Positions 1 through 12,238 of a stretch of 64,000 nucleotides of DNA are shown here, piece after piece. Numbering within the stretch: position 1 is the stretch's first letter; each line of letters begins with the position of its first letter. The stretch spans positions 25,625,992 to 25,689,991 of the forward strand of contig CM061224.1 of NCBI GenBank assembly GCA_030844895.1. Reading direction: 5' to 3'. This stretch comes from Ambrosia x helenae. Its lineage: Eukaryota; Streptophyta; Magnoliopsida; Asterales; Asteraceae. Both the position numbers and the translations under genes were made by a program. Under the pieces are notes generated by a model that was not told the origin of the DNA, ran no database searches, and saw nothing but the letters and a program-made list of their open reading frames with translations.

Positions 1-38
<38 letters not shown>
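1..38. repeat. (TA)n microsatellite at the window edge
   Basis: A pure TA dinucleotide run begins the window, so its true length is unknown. Other TA runs lie near 15412-15444, 28321-28342, 32292-32322 and 44174-44208. Confidence 0.97.
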
Positions 39-40
<2 letters not shown>

Positions 41-2100
41 AATTGTAAGTTTCTATGTGAGGGTACAGAATTGTTTCTCTCGATGCAATCCATCTATGCT
101 TCAATTCTTCTTTTGTACAACTCCTCTCTGCCTATTGTTGCCAGGTGAATCCGGTAACTGGTTAGTTATATTCTTTTCTTCCTCCTTTTTACCTACCACA
201 CTCATTCTTCCCTTCATGTCAACTGCTCTCTTTCCCCTGCCCCATCTTTACCTTTTCTAGAACCCTACAAGGCCACCACAGTACCCTAACCAGAGAGAAA
301 GATAGCAAACTGGAGTGATAGTTATTGCTACCCCTCTGGCCCCTGTTTAGGCTTCAAGATCGGAGAACATGGAAGACGGTTGTGGTGTCGGTTTGTTGGG
401 CGGTGGTGTTATCTTCGGTGGGATGTGCCGTTGGCCGACTCATCGGACAACTGGCGCAGACGGCGGCTGAGCAGCCGCTAACGAAGGTGTTTGGCTATCT
501 TCTTCCGGTTGTTTGCGCCTGCTGTAAACCCTACATTTTTGAGGTGATGTTTGATTTTTTTGCTCCAGCTGTAAACCCTACATTTTTAGGGTGATATGTG
601 ATGTTGTTGGAGATTAACTTGAAAGATGAAAGTTGACACGTGAGACCATCATGTGATCACAGTACTCACTTATCTACAAGGGGTTTTGGTGATAGAGGTA
701 GGACGGTGGTGGTTATGGTGGAAGGTGATAGAGGTAGGTGATGGTGGAGGTAGGCGGTGGCGGTGGCAGGTGGTGATTGTGGTGGATGATGATGATGCTG
801 TTGATAACTATCAAATGCAGGTACACAAATGATGATTCTGGAAAAGAGGATTGATGTGTATAATTTTTTGTTTATGTTGTTTATTATTTTTTTTTATTAA
901 TTAAATATTTTTTGGATGAAAATGGCAAAAGAAAAACGTTTGGTGTATATGGACAAAAATGCCCCTGACTTAACTGTGTTTTTTTAACTGAGTTAATGCT
1001 GATGACTAAAATGGCAAAAGAAATGAAACTACAGGGACACAGATGTAACAAAAAAAAGATTTGGATGAAAGTGACAGTTTTTGACAAACCTCAGGGACTA
1101 AATTGGCAATTAACTCATTATCTTTTTCACTTGTTTATTCCTTAGACACATCATATTCTAGTGGCTTCTCACACTTCACATTTTTTTAACCTTTGTAGGA
1201 TAACTAAATCCCTCTTATATATTGACTATTTATATGTAAGAAAGTTTTTTTAAAACTAGGGATATAAACAAATAAAATATAGTATAGATGAATTAAACGG
1301 GTCAACGCGCCTGGGTTGACCCGAACCCAACTCGTTTAGCTAAACGAGTTTGCGGGTTCAACATGAAACTGACCCGAACCCGTTTAGACTAAACTCAAAC
1401 GCATCACCTACTTTTCACAATATACAAACCCAATACCAACTTAAAAGAAAATGGGGGAAACGGGCCCACACCCACCCGTCCGGAATGGTCCGGCCAAGCA
1501 AACCAAACCCTTCCAAACTATCTACTGGACAAACCCTCCAATGGTGGTGGTTCGCTTCATGCAGTCTGGTTCAATTGGGCGCGCCCGATGCTTATGCACT
1601 ATGGATGCTCTATGGAACGGGCGGGGCATTACCCGGACTCCACTGAACTACCCTGATTTCCACAAATTTTGCACTGTCACATCACTTCACTAATTCACTA
1701 TCCTAAAATACAAATTTAGAGGCAACACTACCCTAAACCACTCAACCCATAAAAAAACAAAAAACCACACACCCATTCCATTCGTGGCCTTACGCTGTGT
1801 TCCCGAGTTAACTAAACGGGAGAAAAGAAAAGAAAGGAAAGGAAAGATGTGTTCCCGAGTTTCATTAAAGGAAGGAAAAGAAAGGAAAAAAAATGTTCAT
1901 TTTAATAGATTCATTATTGAAAATTTTATAGTTTAATGACATTATTATTTATATTTATATGCTACAAAATATAAAAATATTTCTTCAGATACATATTATA
2001 ATATATATTTTTATTCTAAATATTTCAAATATTAGTATGGTGATGATCATACGTATGTTATTTATTACAATTTAATATATTATAGATTTCTAAAACATAA
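39..2100. other. Intergenic DNA with low-complexity patches, no gene supported
   Basis: The longest open frame (325-594, plus strand, 89 codons) has no recognisable domain. It includes two copies of a short ctgtaaaccctacattttt phrase, so I do not call it a gene. Positions 680-800 are rich in GGTGGT/GATGAT. Positions 900-1130 are built of phrases such as aaatggcaaaagaaa and cagggacta, which look like an old dispersed repeat. Positions 1290-1420 carry gacccgaaccc phrases around a perfect 20-bp palindrome (1329-1348). Positions 1815-1895 are purine-rich AAAGG/AAAGA repeats. Nothing else is recognised. Confidence 0.6.
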
Positions 2101-2277
2101 AACACCAAAAAAAAGTAAAAATATATATACATGAAAATCCCAACGGGCATACCCGCAACCTGCGGGTATGCTCTATACCCGACGGGTAATGGGACGGGTA
2201 TGGGATGAGATTTTATAACCGGGTATGGGTATGGTATTAGCCAAACCCGACCCATACCCGACCCGTTGCCATCCCTA
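2101..2277. mobile_element. Fragment or right end of a hAT-type non-autonomous element
   Basis: The segment is packed with short CCCG/CGGGTATGGG repeats and ends in cccgttgccatcccta. On the other strand this reads TAGGGATGGCAACGGG, the usual terminal form of TAGGG-type hAT miniature elements. No matching left terminus or 8-bp target duplication was found, so it may be truncated at the left. Confidence 0.4.
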
Positions 2278-2721
2278 GTTACCCGTGAGGTTTACGGGTG
2301 ACACCCTCCCCTAAGAGGCACATTTGTAATGTTTAAAGACACTTATGATACATGATATAGATTGTCTTCTAATTCGGATGCTTATGTAACCTTTGTTAGA
2401 ACGTATCTAGTAGTATTTTCCTTTCTTTGCTGCTTCGATAGTTCACACAGGGTGGTAAATGGTGATGTGCTCCTAATACTTTTAAATTTCGGTTTATAAG
2501 TAAATAAATTCAAAAGAAATGCTAAAGAAGACAAAGGGTAAAGTCTAAAGTCTAAACTACAGCAATCTCATATACATAGCAATATTAATAATTTGGACCA
2601 GAACATATAGACACAAAACATGTAATTAACTTCTAATCTAATTATGATTATAGGTTAGAAACCACGGGTTCAGATACTTTATTGACCATACACAATTCAC
2701 ACTGGCCTGAGAACATAACAA
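2278..2721. other. 3' flank of the NT-C2 gene
   Basis: This AT-rich stretch lies just downstream of the stop codon of the minus-strand gene and probably contains its 3' untranslated region and polyadenylation site. I see no open frame or element terminus in it. Confidence 0.45.
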
Positions 2722-5700
2722 CTAATCACTACACATCCACACATCTCTAAGGAGTCGATACCTGGTGTTAACGCAACTATCGACGTTTTTCAACGACCAC
2801 ACTGGCTTCACTGAAGCAGCAACAGCCTGAGAAGATTCAACGATTGAAGTCAAAGGTGATTCCAATTCATCTAATTCATCATCGCTTGTGTTTGACTTTC
2901 GTAAGATTGAAGATCCACTGCGTGACAAACGGGCTGAGTTTTCGTCATCTCCTAAAATGCATCCTATTAAAGATGCAGATGGAGGGTGATATGCAATAGG
3001 AGCTGCTGCACATGGGAGACACATGACACAATCTTCGCCATTCTCGAGTAAATCCTGGTCAAAAGAATCAAATTTCATCATTTTGGGTAGGGCCATTAAA
3101 TGGGTCGTGTTTGTGGGTTGAGAGTTTGAATCCAACAAGAACCTGAAAACCATGTCACACACATGAACATGTGAACATGACACGGTTTTTCACGGATTGA
3201 CATGAACACGACTCGTTTAACCTGAAATCTTTACTTTGTTTTAAGCATAAACTCGAGGCTTCTTTATATTATTATATCATTAAATTTCAGCATAAAAAAC
3301 CCAATCGGTTTGAAGTATAACATAAAACACATTTTTTCTTAAAACAAGTATGAAATTAAACGTGTCAACCCTAGAACCCACCATGTCTACTAGAACATGA
3401 ACCCGTTTAGCTAAACGTGTTTGTGGGTTTGACATGAAACTGGCTACACTCGTTTAAATTATACCAAAATTTGTGAACTTCGTGTAAGATATGTGTTAGA
3501 AATTCACACCCCTAATTTTACTGGCCCGCACATTTTGCCATAAATTTAAATATCGCAGGCATAAATAAGAACCGAAATTTAAAAAAAAAAAAAAACCAAA
3601 GAAAAACTGACCTCTGAATCCAGTGCTTCAAGCACCACTTCAGGAAGAGGGTCTGGGCAAAACTCATCTGGGGTGAAATTATCAATAATCCTCTTTATTA
3701 ATGGTACACCAAAAGTAGGACACACCTTCAATATTAAAAAAGGTTTAAGACTTTTTTAAGTACACAGGGAGATTATCAGATTAGCAGATTTTAAATAATA
3801 GTTTTGGTTTTTTACAACAGAAAAAAATAGAAACCTCGCTTCGGATCGTATTGCTTAATAGCATATCCTTTGGAAGCATCATGAGCTCACTCAATGCAGT
3901 AAGGAGATGAAAAGTGATCGGTGAGCCAAGTAGATCGGTGAGCCAGCTGGACCAGTTTCCTATCTGTAATTGAACAAAAAAGACAAAACATTATTATATT
4001 TTTAGTTTTTACTGTTCAAGAAACAAGTTACGCGTTTGACCCATTCCCCAACCCGTCCATCCTCCTATCTCTATCCGACCAAAATAACAAACATTGGATA
4101 TTATTAGTTTGACCCGTTACCCAACCCGTCCATTTTTCTATCTCGTACTTGACCAAAATAAACACATATTAAAAAGTACCCGTTTAACACAATACCCAAC
4201 CCGTCCATTTTCCACCTCTGCTTATCGTGCTAAGTGAAATGAACCTAAGGTTAAATTAGTGTGTTTACTAACCGTTCTTTTCAGTAGTGCACCAGCTCCA
4301 ACACTTGCTTTTCCTGATGGAATAGGAAGAACACTAGAATCACTAATGGGGTCTGATACAGGGTCGGTTGGAATCTCATCACTTGGTTCGCGAAGTATGG
4401 CATTGAACATAGCTACATCTAATCTACTCACGCATTGTTCCATTATCTATAATAAAGATAAAATGAAAATCATTTATAACATGCACCTCTCTAGGTATGT
4501 ATAATTTTATTGAGCAAAATAGAGATGTTTTACCAACATAGACAGCATGTTCAAGCAACCACAGTTATGTCCTGCAGCTCGAACGGGACAAATCCGTTCA
4601 CAAACATCCTTGAAAGCCATTTTCCAAAGCTCGAAAGAGGTAGTTGTTTGACAAGATTTAGAAGATTCACAATCTATAAAGACCCTCTTTGCGGCAGTGG
4701 ATTGCATATAAGGAGCAAGAGTCTAAAAGAATTTGATAAAGAGGTCAGAAAATTATAAAATCAATCTTCGTCAACATACAAAAAGGTATACTATGTGATG
4801 ATTTTGACCCAATTACTTATGAATGGATCGATGCGGGTCATATTTTATCTCTGACGGGTCAAAGCGGTAAAAGAACTTAGAAGGAAATGGGGTCAATGGC
4901 TTGAAATGGTTGAACGTCCTCCAAAGTGTATTATAGACGAATAAAACCTCCAAAATATTACATTTAATAAATTATATATTATTGAAATAATATGAGTTTT
5001 GCAGGCATATCAGAAACACTAGTTATTTATAAAAGAAAGTTAGATGTTATGGTGAAAGATGTTTTAGATCAACCCAACTTGACTGGCTTTGGCTCGACAG
5101 AACTTACCCGTTATGACCTGTTACCTAGGGATGTGAAATGGTCCATAACCAGACTGGACCGTACAGAACTGCAACCAAAATTCTAAAAATATGGAACCAC
5201 ATGGCTCACATAGTTGCGGTTTGGTGACGATTTGTTACCTGTATAGAACCTGTTCGGTCCCACACCAGACCATGTAGCGCACTCAAACTTTCGGGCTAGT
5301 GATTGAGGCCTACTTCTTTCACTATAGTATAAGAAAAATCTACGGTTTTGAACTGGGTCAAACCTAGAACCAAAGTTCTCAGACCATGGGCAAAGAACCA
5401 GACCATATATAACCAGTCCCGACGTGGTTCAGTGTGGTTTTGGTTTGGTATGCCAGTTTCAAAGGTCTAGAGCGAGTTTTGCACACCCCTAGTTATACTG
5501 CCTGACCCATACAAAAAGCTACCTGCTTTGACCTATTACCCCGCCCACCAATTTTGATAAATAACTAAAACTGAGCACCTGCCACCAGATGGATTCAACA
5601 ATGCGCGAGAACATCCAAGATTCCACTTTTTCAAGATCAGAAAAAATCTCACGAGTGTCATCCAATTCATTAGAAGTCGTGTGTAGACTGCTTCTACTCC

Positions 5701-7937
5701 TATTCAAACATGAATCTTTCTCCATTGTTTTGTAGATTATCGCTCTCAGCACAACAGAATTTGACAACCAGAAAGTCAACCTGTATTCAAGAACAGAACA
5801 CTGTCAAAACTGAATATTTCCAACCAAAAGTGTATAACTCATCGGACACAAAATTTACCTTGCAACATCGTTTCCACAAGCTTTTGCAACCAAAATCAAT
5901 CCTGAAACAATACTTCTTGCTGAATTTAATCTCCTCAAGGGATTCTCTTTGCATGCATGAAAATACAGCCTAGAAAGACGACGGGCCGACGCATGAACTT
6001 TTCTAATAGAACTCCCGTGTTCGGCAACTACCGAATAAATACTAAACTCAATGGCTGCAGCTTCTGTTAGTTCACCTTCAAGAACTTGTACTCTTTGTTC
6101 CAATTGTTGTACCTTGCTTGTAATATCTCTCTTTCCGTTATCCTGATCATGAACACCAACATTTTTTAATTTCTCTATAGTTTTGCTAGTCCTTACAGAT
6201 CCACTGCTAAGACATGAATCCAATAAAGAACCGACAGAGTTCGCATTCTGTAATCTATCAGCATCAAATCCAAAATCGCCGGTGGTTTGACTTTCTTGTT
6301 CAAAGTGTTGTACCTTGCTTATCATATCTTTCCTTCCACTATTCTGATCATGAACACCAACATTTTTGAATTTCTCTATAACTTTGCTAGTCCTTACAGA
6401 TCCATTGCTAAGGCATGAATCCAATGAAGAACCGACAGAGTTCACATTCTGTAATCTATCCGCATCAAATCTGAAATCGCCAATGGTTTGACTTTCTTGA
6501 CCAGTTTGGCTTGCATCCAAAATTTTGGATTCTATACAAGATTGTTCAGTTGTGCCATCATTAGCAGTAGCCTTTCTTGGAAGCATTGTGAATCTTGAGT
6601 TACGGATGTTTGATAAAGTGGTACGCGCATTTTCTACTTCAGTATACAAATCTTTCGATGATAATATATTTTTCTCATAAGCAGCCCGTTTATCTTGAAC
6701 AGAGACTTTTTTACCATTAACTTTTTCTGAGGTTCCACATATAGCTTCATATCCACTCTGCAATTAACCGTCACAAGATTAATATAAATTTGGCTCAACA
6801 ATCTTTTAAATTTCACTCGCTATCATAGATAGTGATTTTTGGCGGCAAATTGGATTTAACAATCCAAACTATGACCCATTGGGCGATAATAATACATACC
6901 GACAATTTGACAACTAACATTCATATTTGTTTCCAAGGACGATCCCAAAGGAGAAGTATTTATGCCATTCGAAACAATCTATAACATTCTGTTTGGGACA
7001 AAAATCAATCAGTGTTCATTAGGGGCAACTGAAGTTACTTCTCCGTTAGACAGACATTGTCCTTGACAATGAAAGTAAAAGTTAGGAGTTAGGACTGTCA
7101 TTAGTCTAATTGCTAGTATTAGTTATAATCGACTAATGACTCATAATTTGAACTATTAAAATCCAACTTGCCTTTTATCATTTAGAACATACATAAAAAG
7201 AGAGCAGATTCAATTACCTCTTTTTGAGGAGTTGATATCCCAATGGATCCAAAAGTTGAAGAACCAGTAGCCAATGAAGATTGAGAGGAAATATCGTCAT
7301 CTGTAACAGAAGCAGATTCGGCTTCTTCAGCATACTCTTCATTCATCAAAGCAGAAACAGATTCAGACCGATTCGTGTCCATTGATCCTTCTCTGACCAA
7401 ACTCTCCCTAGATGCTGACCTCACATGATTATTTCTCTCAACCGTTTGGATTTTAACAAAGAGCATAGGTTGAGCCGTATTACCAAAAGTCCTCTTGCAG
7501 TTCATAGGCACACTAATCGTCAAACTCCCTTCAACGTTACCATATTCTGCAAAGTCTATAACTGCAGTAGCCAACAACTGCCCTTTTACAATTCTGTCCC
7601 TCCGCGGTTCATACATATTAAACTCTATACAATTCCTTAAAAAAGTTTCATCATCCCCGGTTTTGACTGACGGGTCTCTTGTTAATGTCACATGAACCTT
7701 GAAAGTTTCGTTAAATACGATTTTACCATCGCCAACACCCGAACTGGAAACATTTGAAGGAACAACTGGTTTAGTAGACCCTGAATTCTTGTCGCCATGT
7801 TCCCATTGAATCAATGCAGATCTAAGTGATCTTAAGGATTGAGACGGAGGCCATGGCTTAATCTCTATGAGATTGATAATGTAATCAAGTTGGATGTACG
7901 GGTTCTTCCTGCCTTTAGTCTTCAATCCCAATACCAT
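2722..7937 (-). CDS. NT-C2 (EEIG1/EHBP1-type C2) domain protein, multi-exon
   Basis: The exons I can assemble are 7937-7218, 6978-about 6904, 6757-5859, 5780-5579, 4722-4534, 4446-4273, 3963-3835, 3725-3612 and 3054-2722. Every join except that after exon 2 has GT/AG borders and keeps frame, giving about 940 residues. Residues 1-160 start MVLGLKTKGRKNP, with IKPWPPSQSLRSLR and FNMYEPRRDRIVKGQLL, and match the plant NT-C2 (EEIG1/EHBP1 N-terminal) family. A serine/acidic linker, a short coiled coil (VQQLEQRVQVLEGEL) and a conserved C-terminal domain follow, with motifs VAEHGSSIRKVHASARRLS, LTFWLSNSVVLR, CPVRAAGHNCGCL, RLDVAMFNAILRE and IPTDPVSDPI. The tail SDDELDELESPLTSIVE is also typical. Such proteins are thought to act at membranes or the cytoskeleton, but the exact role is unknown. 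The ATG at 7937 is the first in frame and matches the family start. Family recognition is from memory, and exon 2 is uncertain. Confidence 0.87.
3088..3514. mobile_element. Probable hAT-type miniature element in the last intron
   Basis: The left end reads TAGGGCCATTAAATGGG, about 34 bp outside the acceptor of the last coding exon. The right end reads aaattcacacccct plus a, the complement of TAGGGGTGTGAATTT. The flanks attttggg (left) and attttact (right) share five of eight bases, which could be an eroded 8-bp duplication. The inside is rich in cgtttagctaaacg and acatgaac phrases. The poor terminal symmetry keeps this tentative. Confidence 0.4.
5126..5491. mobile_element. hAT-type miniature element in an intron of the NT-C2 gene
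   Basis: Termini are TAGGGATGTGAAATGG on the left and, read from the other strand, TAGGGGTGTGCAAAACT on the right, as in TAGGG-type hAT MITEs. The interior is rich in ggaccgtacagaac, ccagaccat and tggttt phrases and has no coding capacity. The 8-bp flanks match poorly, so the insertion is old. It lies in the intron between the exons ending at 5579 and starting at 4722 and does not touch splice sites. Confidence 0.55.
6095..6496 (-). repeat. In-frame 201-bp tandem duplication inside a coding exon
   Basis: Within exon 3 of the NT-C2 gene, positions 6496-6296 and 6295-6095 are two adjacent copies of the same 67-codon block. Both begin ESQT.GDF and contain FDADRLQN, SVGS.LDSCLS, GSVRTSK and KNVGVHDQ before ending in a short coiled-coil phrase. 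Copies differ at a minority of residues and neither is frameshifted. The block lies in the linker between the C2 domain and the C-terminal domain. Confidence 0.9.
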
Positions 7938-9312
7938 TTTTGTTTCAGAAATCTTTTAAGCGAAAAGGTTACGTTAGTGTCTGAAACTGATATGAAATAG
8001 CAAGAATTTCAATCTTAGTGTCTGTAACTGATGAAATAGCAAGAATTTCAATCGGGTGTTTGGATGCATGTTTAACTTTAAACTGATTAATTTTTATTTT
8101 TCCAAATATAACTATTCATTCCATGACAGCGAAAATTACATTAAGATAGCGGGCATGCGGGAAACAAGTTGCACCTCTGAATGGCGAACCCTAACCTACT
8201 GGAAACGAAACCTTGCCCCCGGGGTCGAGACAAAACTATGACTTGTTGGGCCGATAGTTATCCACACCGGCACTATGACCAATGACGCTCCAAACTTTCA
8301 CTTTCGCTCCCAAAACAATCCAACTCTAACGGAAAAGTAACTTGGTTTGCCCCACATGAACAATCGGTTAATTTTTATTTCAATCAAGTAAGTTGTTCTA
8401 AAACGACATAAACGAAAGTTAGGGCCAAACAGAGTTACCTCTCCGTTAGAATCAGTGGCGAATCTAGGAATGATTTCCAGGGTTCCTTTCGTAGATTTTC
8501 AATGATTTTCATCATTTTTTTTTAACTTTTTCCACTAAAATTTTTAATTTTTTCCAAATTGAGGGGGTTCCTGGGAACCCTCGGAACCCCTTCTGGATCC
8601 GCCACGGTTAGAATGAGATTGCCCTTGGCAACAAAAGTGCAAGTTAGCAGTGTCAACGGTCACATTGCCGGTATGTAAGTCATCGTTTGAGTTAATAAAA
8701 TCCAATTTCCCTACTTAAGCAAGATTCATACTTCTTATAGTCCATTCATATTAGGAAAAAAAAAATAAATCATAATTCATATAAACCCTTGTTTTCAAAC
8801 CAATGTACATCTACATAACCTTTCCCTATGAAGAAATCATTAATATTTAAGCAATTAAATAACCAAACACATAAAACAGTTTTATTAAAACCTAACCAAA
8901 ATTAGCAATAACAGTTGCATAAATTCAAACATCATACAGAGAAATTACCTCAGCCTGCTCTAAATTACATAAATCATCACATCTAACACAACTTAACTAC
9001 ATTAATTAGGAAAAAAATTTCGATCATTTCAATAAAAAAAAAAAAAAAATTACTGAAACAGCAAGAACGCAAACTGCAGTAAACATATGACAATGCCATG
9101 ATCAAGTTAACAAAAAAATAAACGTTATTGGTAAGAAATAAAAGAATGGATGATAAATGAATGAATGAATTAATTTGATACTAAAACTTACATGGAATTA
9201 AGCGTCAGCAAATTGGGTGAAATGTGGACAAAAAAAAAAGTAAAAAGGTTGTTCTCCGTGCATGTGGAGATGCTCGGTTACCCACATACACCAAATGAGT
9301 ATATTTATCAAA
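7938..9312 (-). promoter_or_regulatory. Tentative 5' leader and promoter region of the NT-C2 gene
   Basis: Read on the minus strand, a consensus-like donor CAT|GTAAGT lies at about 9192. A possible acceptor (cttaaaag) lies about 15 nt before the ATG at 7937, so a 5'-UTR intron of about 1.2 kb is plausible. A TATA-like ATAAATATA lies at about 9302-9312 on the minus strand. None of these is proved. The stretch is otherwise non-coding and contains the MITE at 8453-8606. Confidence 0.35.
8453..8606. mobile_element. 154-bp hAT-type MITE with 8-bp TSD
   Basis: The element is bounded by the perfect 8-bp direct repeat gttagaat (8445-8452 and 8607-8614). Its ends are inverted: CAGTGGCGAATCTAGGAA on the left, and on the other strand CGTGGCGGATCCAGAA on the right. 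The 8-bp duplication and CA(G)TGGCGGA-type terminus fit non-autonomous hAT elements. It lies in the putative 5'-leader intron of the NT-C2 gene. Confidence 0.85.
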
Positions 9313-9687
9313 GTTTAAGAAACTAATGAATGAGGAGTGATGTGTATTTTTCACTTTCGGTCCCTCGGGTTTTACTTTTTGTGTTCGGTTTATTAGCGTG
9401 TGTAACTTAACTGGTGAAGCGATAGTCTTAACTTCTTTTTCTCAGTCGTCCATCGTCAATTGTCTTCCACTATCAATCTATCATCCTACGCCACAATTCA
9501 ATAATTGTTCTGCGATATGTTCATCGCCTCACCGGCCTTAACCTGAGCCTCATTCTTAGACAGTCGGACCTCAGGCTTAGTAATTTATTAAAAATGTAGT
9601 TGAAGTTTTTGTGTATATAATCGGTTTTGAATATGAGTTTAATGCCGGGTTTCATATTTGGGCATTTGTGCGAGTAACATCGTCTTT
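9313..9687. other. Intergenic spacer, nothing recognised
   Basis: No open frame, terminus or RNA-like fold is supported between the putative promoter of the NT-C2 gene and the SINE insertion. Confidence 0.5.
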
Positions 9688-10034
9688 GTCCTTCACGGGT
9701 AGCTCAGTTAGTGAATGGATTGGGGATCTCTCTTGGGGGTCCTGGGTTCGATTCCCACGAGGGACATAATGAGAAATGATGGATGACTCCTGGCCTGTGG
9801 TCATGGGTTCGAGTCCTGATCTCGCCTAGGTTTTACCAATCCTTCACCGTCGTGCCTACGGGCGGGTGAGGGGTTGGGTTTTCCCCGGTTTCGGGAACTG
9901 CATGGGCAGGCCTGACTACGCCAGCCGCCCGAGGTACGTATGTGCCCTCCATTGGGTTGGGCGTGGGGGTCTGTCCATAGTGTGGGGACTCCCCTGGATA
10001 GTCGGGCAGAAATGTTTGTTGGCCATAAAAAAAA
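9688..10034 (+). mobile_element. tRNA-derived SINE, about 347 bp
   Basis: The head is tRNA-like, with an A-box phrase tagctcagttag (about 9700) and a B-box ggttcgattcc (about 9744). A body follows, containing ttcaccgtcgtgcct and gggcgggtgag, and a short A tail ends at about 10034. The flanks acatcgtcttt (9677-9687) and acatacgtcttt (10035-10046) look like a target duplication with a one-base difference. SINEs are transcribed by RNA polymerase III and mobilised by LINE machinery. No coding capacity is expected. Confidence 0.8.
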
Positions 10035-10046
10035 ACATACGTCTTT

Positions 10047-10848
10047 AATTCATTTAGTTATTTACAAATTTAATTTTTATGGCAACTTTTAGCTAGCTTA
10101 AAAATCTGAATACACAGTTGTATTTAATTTTTCATCAACATTCTGATACAAATTTTTTTAACAACAAAGTTACATTCAAAACACAATGTTTTATGTCATC
10201 TTAAGTTGACTATTTTACCGATGCCGAAACAAACTTAACTAATACCGACTGAACAACATCAATATTAATGTCAACATTATCAAAATTGATGTCAGTATAC
10301 ATTTTTATAGTTTTCAATCGATATGAACCACATATTAATATCTTTCTAAGTATAACACGACTTTATTTTTAATCGGTATTCATTTTTTTTATTTTAATAC
10401 AAGCTAGTTGAGCCGGCACAACACGCATCATTATTCATAACCTACCAAGTAATTATAATATTTACTAGGAGTCATTAAATAGTTTTGATAGCACCATTAT
10501 TGATCCATAAATTTAAAAAATATTTTTAAAAGAAATACGTTTTTCAAAGTTTTTATGGGCTATAAAAGAGGAATCAAAGCAAGTGAAACTATGAAAGCTA
10601 GTAAATTGTGTGATTGCAAAAAGACGAGGGTGTAATGAGTAGTTGAATAAGTAGTTGTAGTGGTGTGTGACGGAAGGTGAAACACACGTGCCAATGACTC
10701 CAAAGGGATTACGACGTAAGAGCCCGATTGCCGAAGGAGGGGATGTCAGCTTTAATTTTTTTTTATTATTGTTGTTGTTACCGTTGTCAAGCACGTGGGT
10801 CTTAAATTTATATTATGATGCTAAGCTACTTCTCCATCTGATGATACG
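10047..10848. other. AT-rich intergenic DNA
   Basis: No gene is supported. Around 10255-10320 there are repeated aatattaatgtcaacatt-like phrases. The short open frames at 10513-10794 (minus) and 10667-10963 (plus) lack domains, and the second runs into the LTR. Confidence 0.5.
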
Positions 10849-10853
10849 GCGGA
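10849..10853. repeat. Left target-site duplication of the Athila element (gcgga)
   Basis: The same five bases recur immediately after the 3' LTR at 31473-31477, which fixes both element borders. Confidence 0.9.
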
Positions 10854-11380
10854 TGATATATGTTAAAATATATATATTTAAATCCCTGATTAAACTCTCA
10901 AGTTACGCGTTTTCGACCATAATTGCACGAATTCGGTACTTAACCGCTTCATATGTTTATTGAAGGTCTTAAACGACGTCCCACGAGCAAAGTCAAAGAA
11001 ACCGGGCAAAAAACGGACAAAATGGAAGTTGCTGCAAAAATCAACTAAGTCTGGAGAATGTGCACGGTCGTGCACCTCAAGTGCACGCCCGTGCGGGCTC
11101 ACTTGGCTCGGACACAGACGAGCTGCAGTGCCAGTGCGACCAGGAGTGCACATCAGGTTCTCGGGCACGTTGATCAGCACTCCCGTGCACATGCCCGTGC
11201 GACCCAGTTCCTCGGCTGCACTGCCAGTGCACCAGTCAGTGCACACCTAGTACCCGGATATCACCAGACCCGCACGACCGTGCACCCTAGCCAGCCACTT
11301 GCCCACTTACACGTCAGTTCGTCAAGATAAAGTGCACAGCCGTGCACTTTAGGCGCACGGCCGTGCACAAAATCAAACTT

Positions 11381-11391
11381 TCTATAAAAAT
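11381..11391 (+). promoter_or_regulatory. TATA box of the Athila 5' LTR
   Basis: The sequence tctataaaaat is followed by agagcacaactcactg and lies just downstream of the GCACGGCCGTGC palindromes. The partner LTR keeps it at 30161-30171. It is the likely RNA polymerase II start region of the element. Confidence 0.6.
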
Positions 11392-11533
11392 AGAGCACAA
11401 CTCACTGATCAAATGTTGGGTATTCTCTGGGCGATTTGGGGTGATTTCTGGATCAATTGACCAAACAAGCAGCCGGAAGGCCGTCTAACAAGCTCGGGAT
11501 TCAAGCCGGATCATTTAGCGTCATCCAATCCAT

Positions 11534-12238
11534 TAGGGGTGTTCAACGAATCGAATATCGAATTTTCGAATTATTCGAATCGAATTTCTCGAATTTTTAA
11601 TATTTTTACCTGAATTCGTATTCGATTCGTATTCGTTTAAAATTCAATTTATTCGATTCGTATTCGATTCGAATAAGAAGCTCGAATTCGAATCGAATTC
11701 GAATAAATTCGATTTAGTTCAAATTCACCATAAATAATAAATTGTTTTACTTTTAGTTTTAAAACTAATACAAACTCATTATTTTTAACATATAAAATAC
11801 AAATCTACAAAATTAATAAACAACAATATGTCAAATACGGGAATAGTAAAAACAGTAGATAGTATAGTTTGTTAGAGTTTTGTGATGTATAAGGTAAATA
11901 TGTAAAATATGGTTATGGTAAAAGTTGTAAACATTATGGGTTCTTAGAGTTTGACCAAAATTTAGAAGTTCTTTTTTTTTCAATGTGTATATTTGTGTAT
12001 ATAATAATGTGTATGAGTGTATATGTATTTAAAAAATATACATCTACAGTTTTTATTCGAATTTCGAATCGAATTTAAAATCATAAATTCGTATTCGATT
12101 CGTATTCGATTTACTGGACTCGAATTCGAATTGAATCGAATTCGAATTCTTAATAATCGAATCAAATTCTTGGTAATCGAATCGAACTAAATCGAATTTC
12201 GAATTTTTCGAATCCGAATCGAATTATGAACACCCCTA
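11534..12238. mobile_element. 705-bp non-autonomous hAT element inside the Athila 5' LTR
   Basis: Termini are perfect inverted repeats (TAGGGGTGTTCA on the left, its complement on the right). The 8-bp duplication caatccat flanks it (11526-11533 and 12239-12246). The 3' LTR has the uninterrupted empty site at the matching place near 30296-30303. The ends are full of GAATCGAAT/ATTCGAAT repeats around an AT-rich core without coding capacity. It inserted after the Athila element did. Confidence 0.93.

Noticed and set aside
325..594. 89-codon plus-strand frame as a gene
   Set aside because: No domain, includes a duplicated ctgtaaaccctacattttt phrase, and no splice or promoter context supports it.
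1257..2277. One hAT element spanning from ctagggatat to atcccta
   Set aside because: Flanking 8-bp sequences (tttaaaac and gttacccg) do not match and the interiors are different in composition.
9691..9765. A functional tRNA gene
   Set aside because: A and B boxes are present, but the sequence continues into a SINE body and A tail with flanking duplications.
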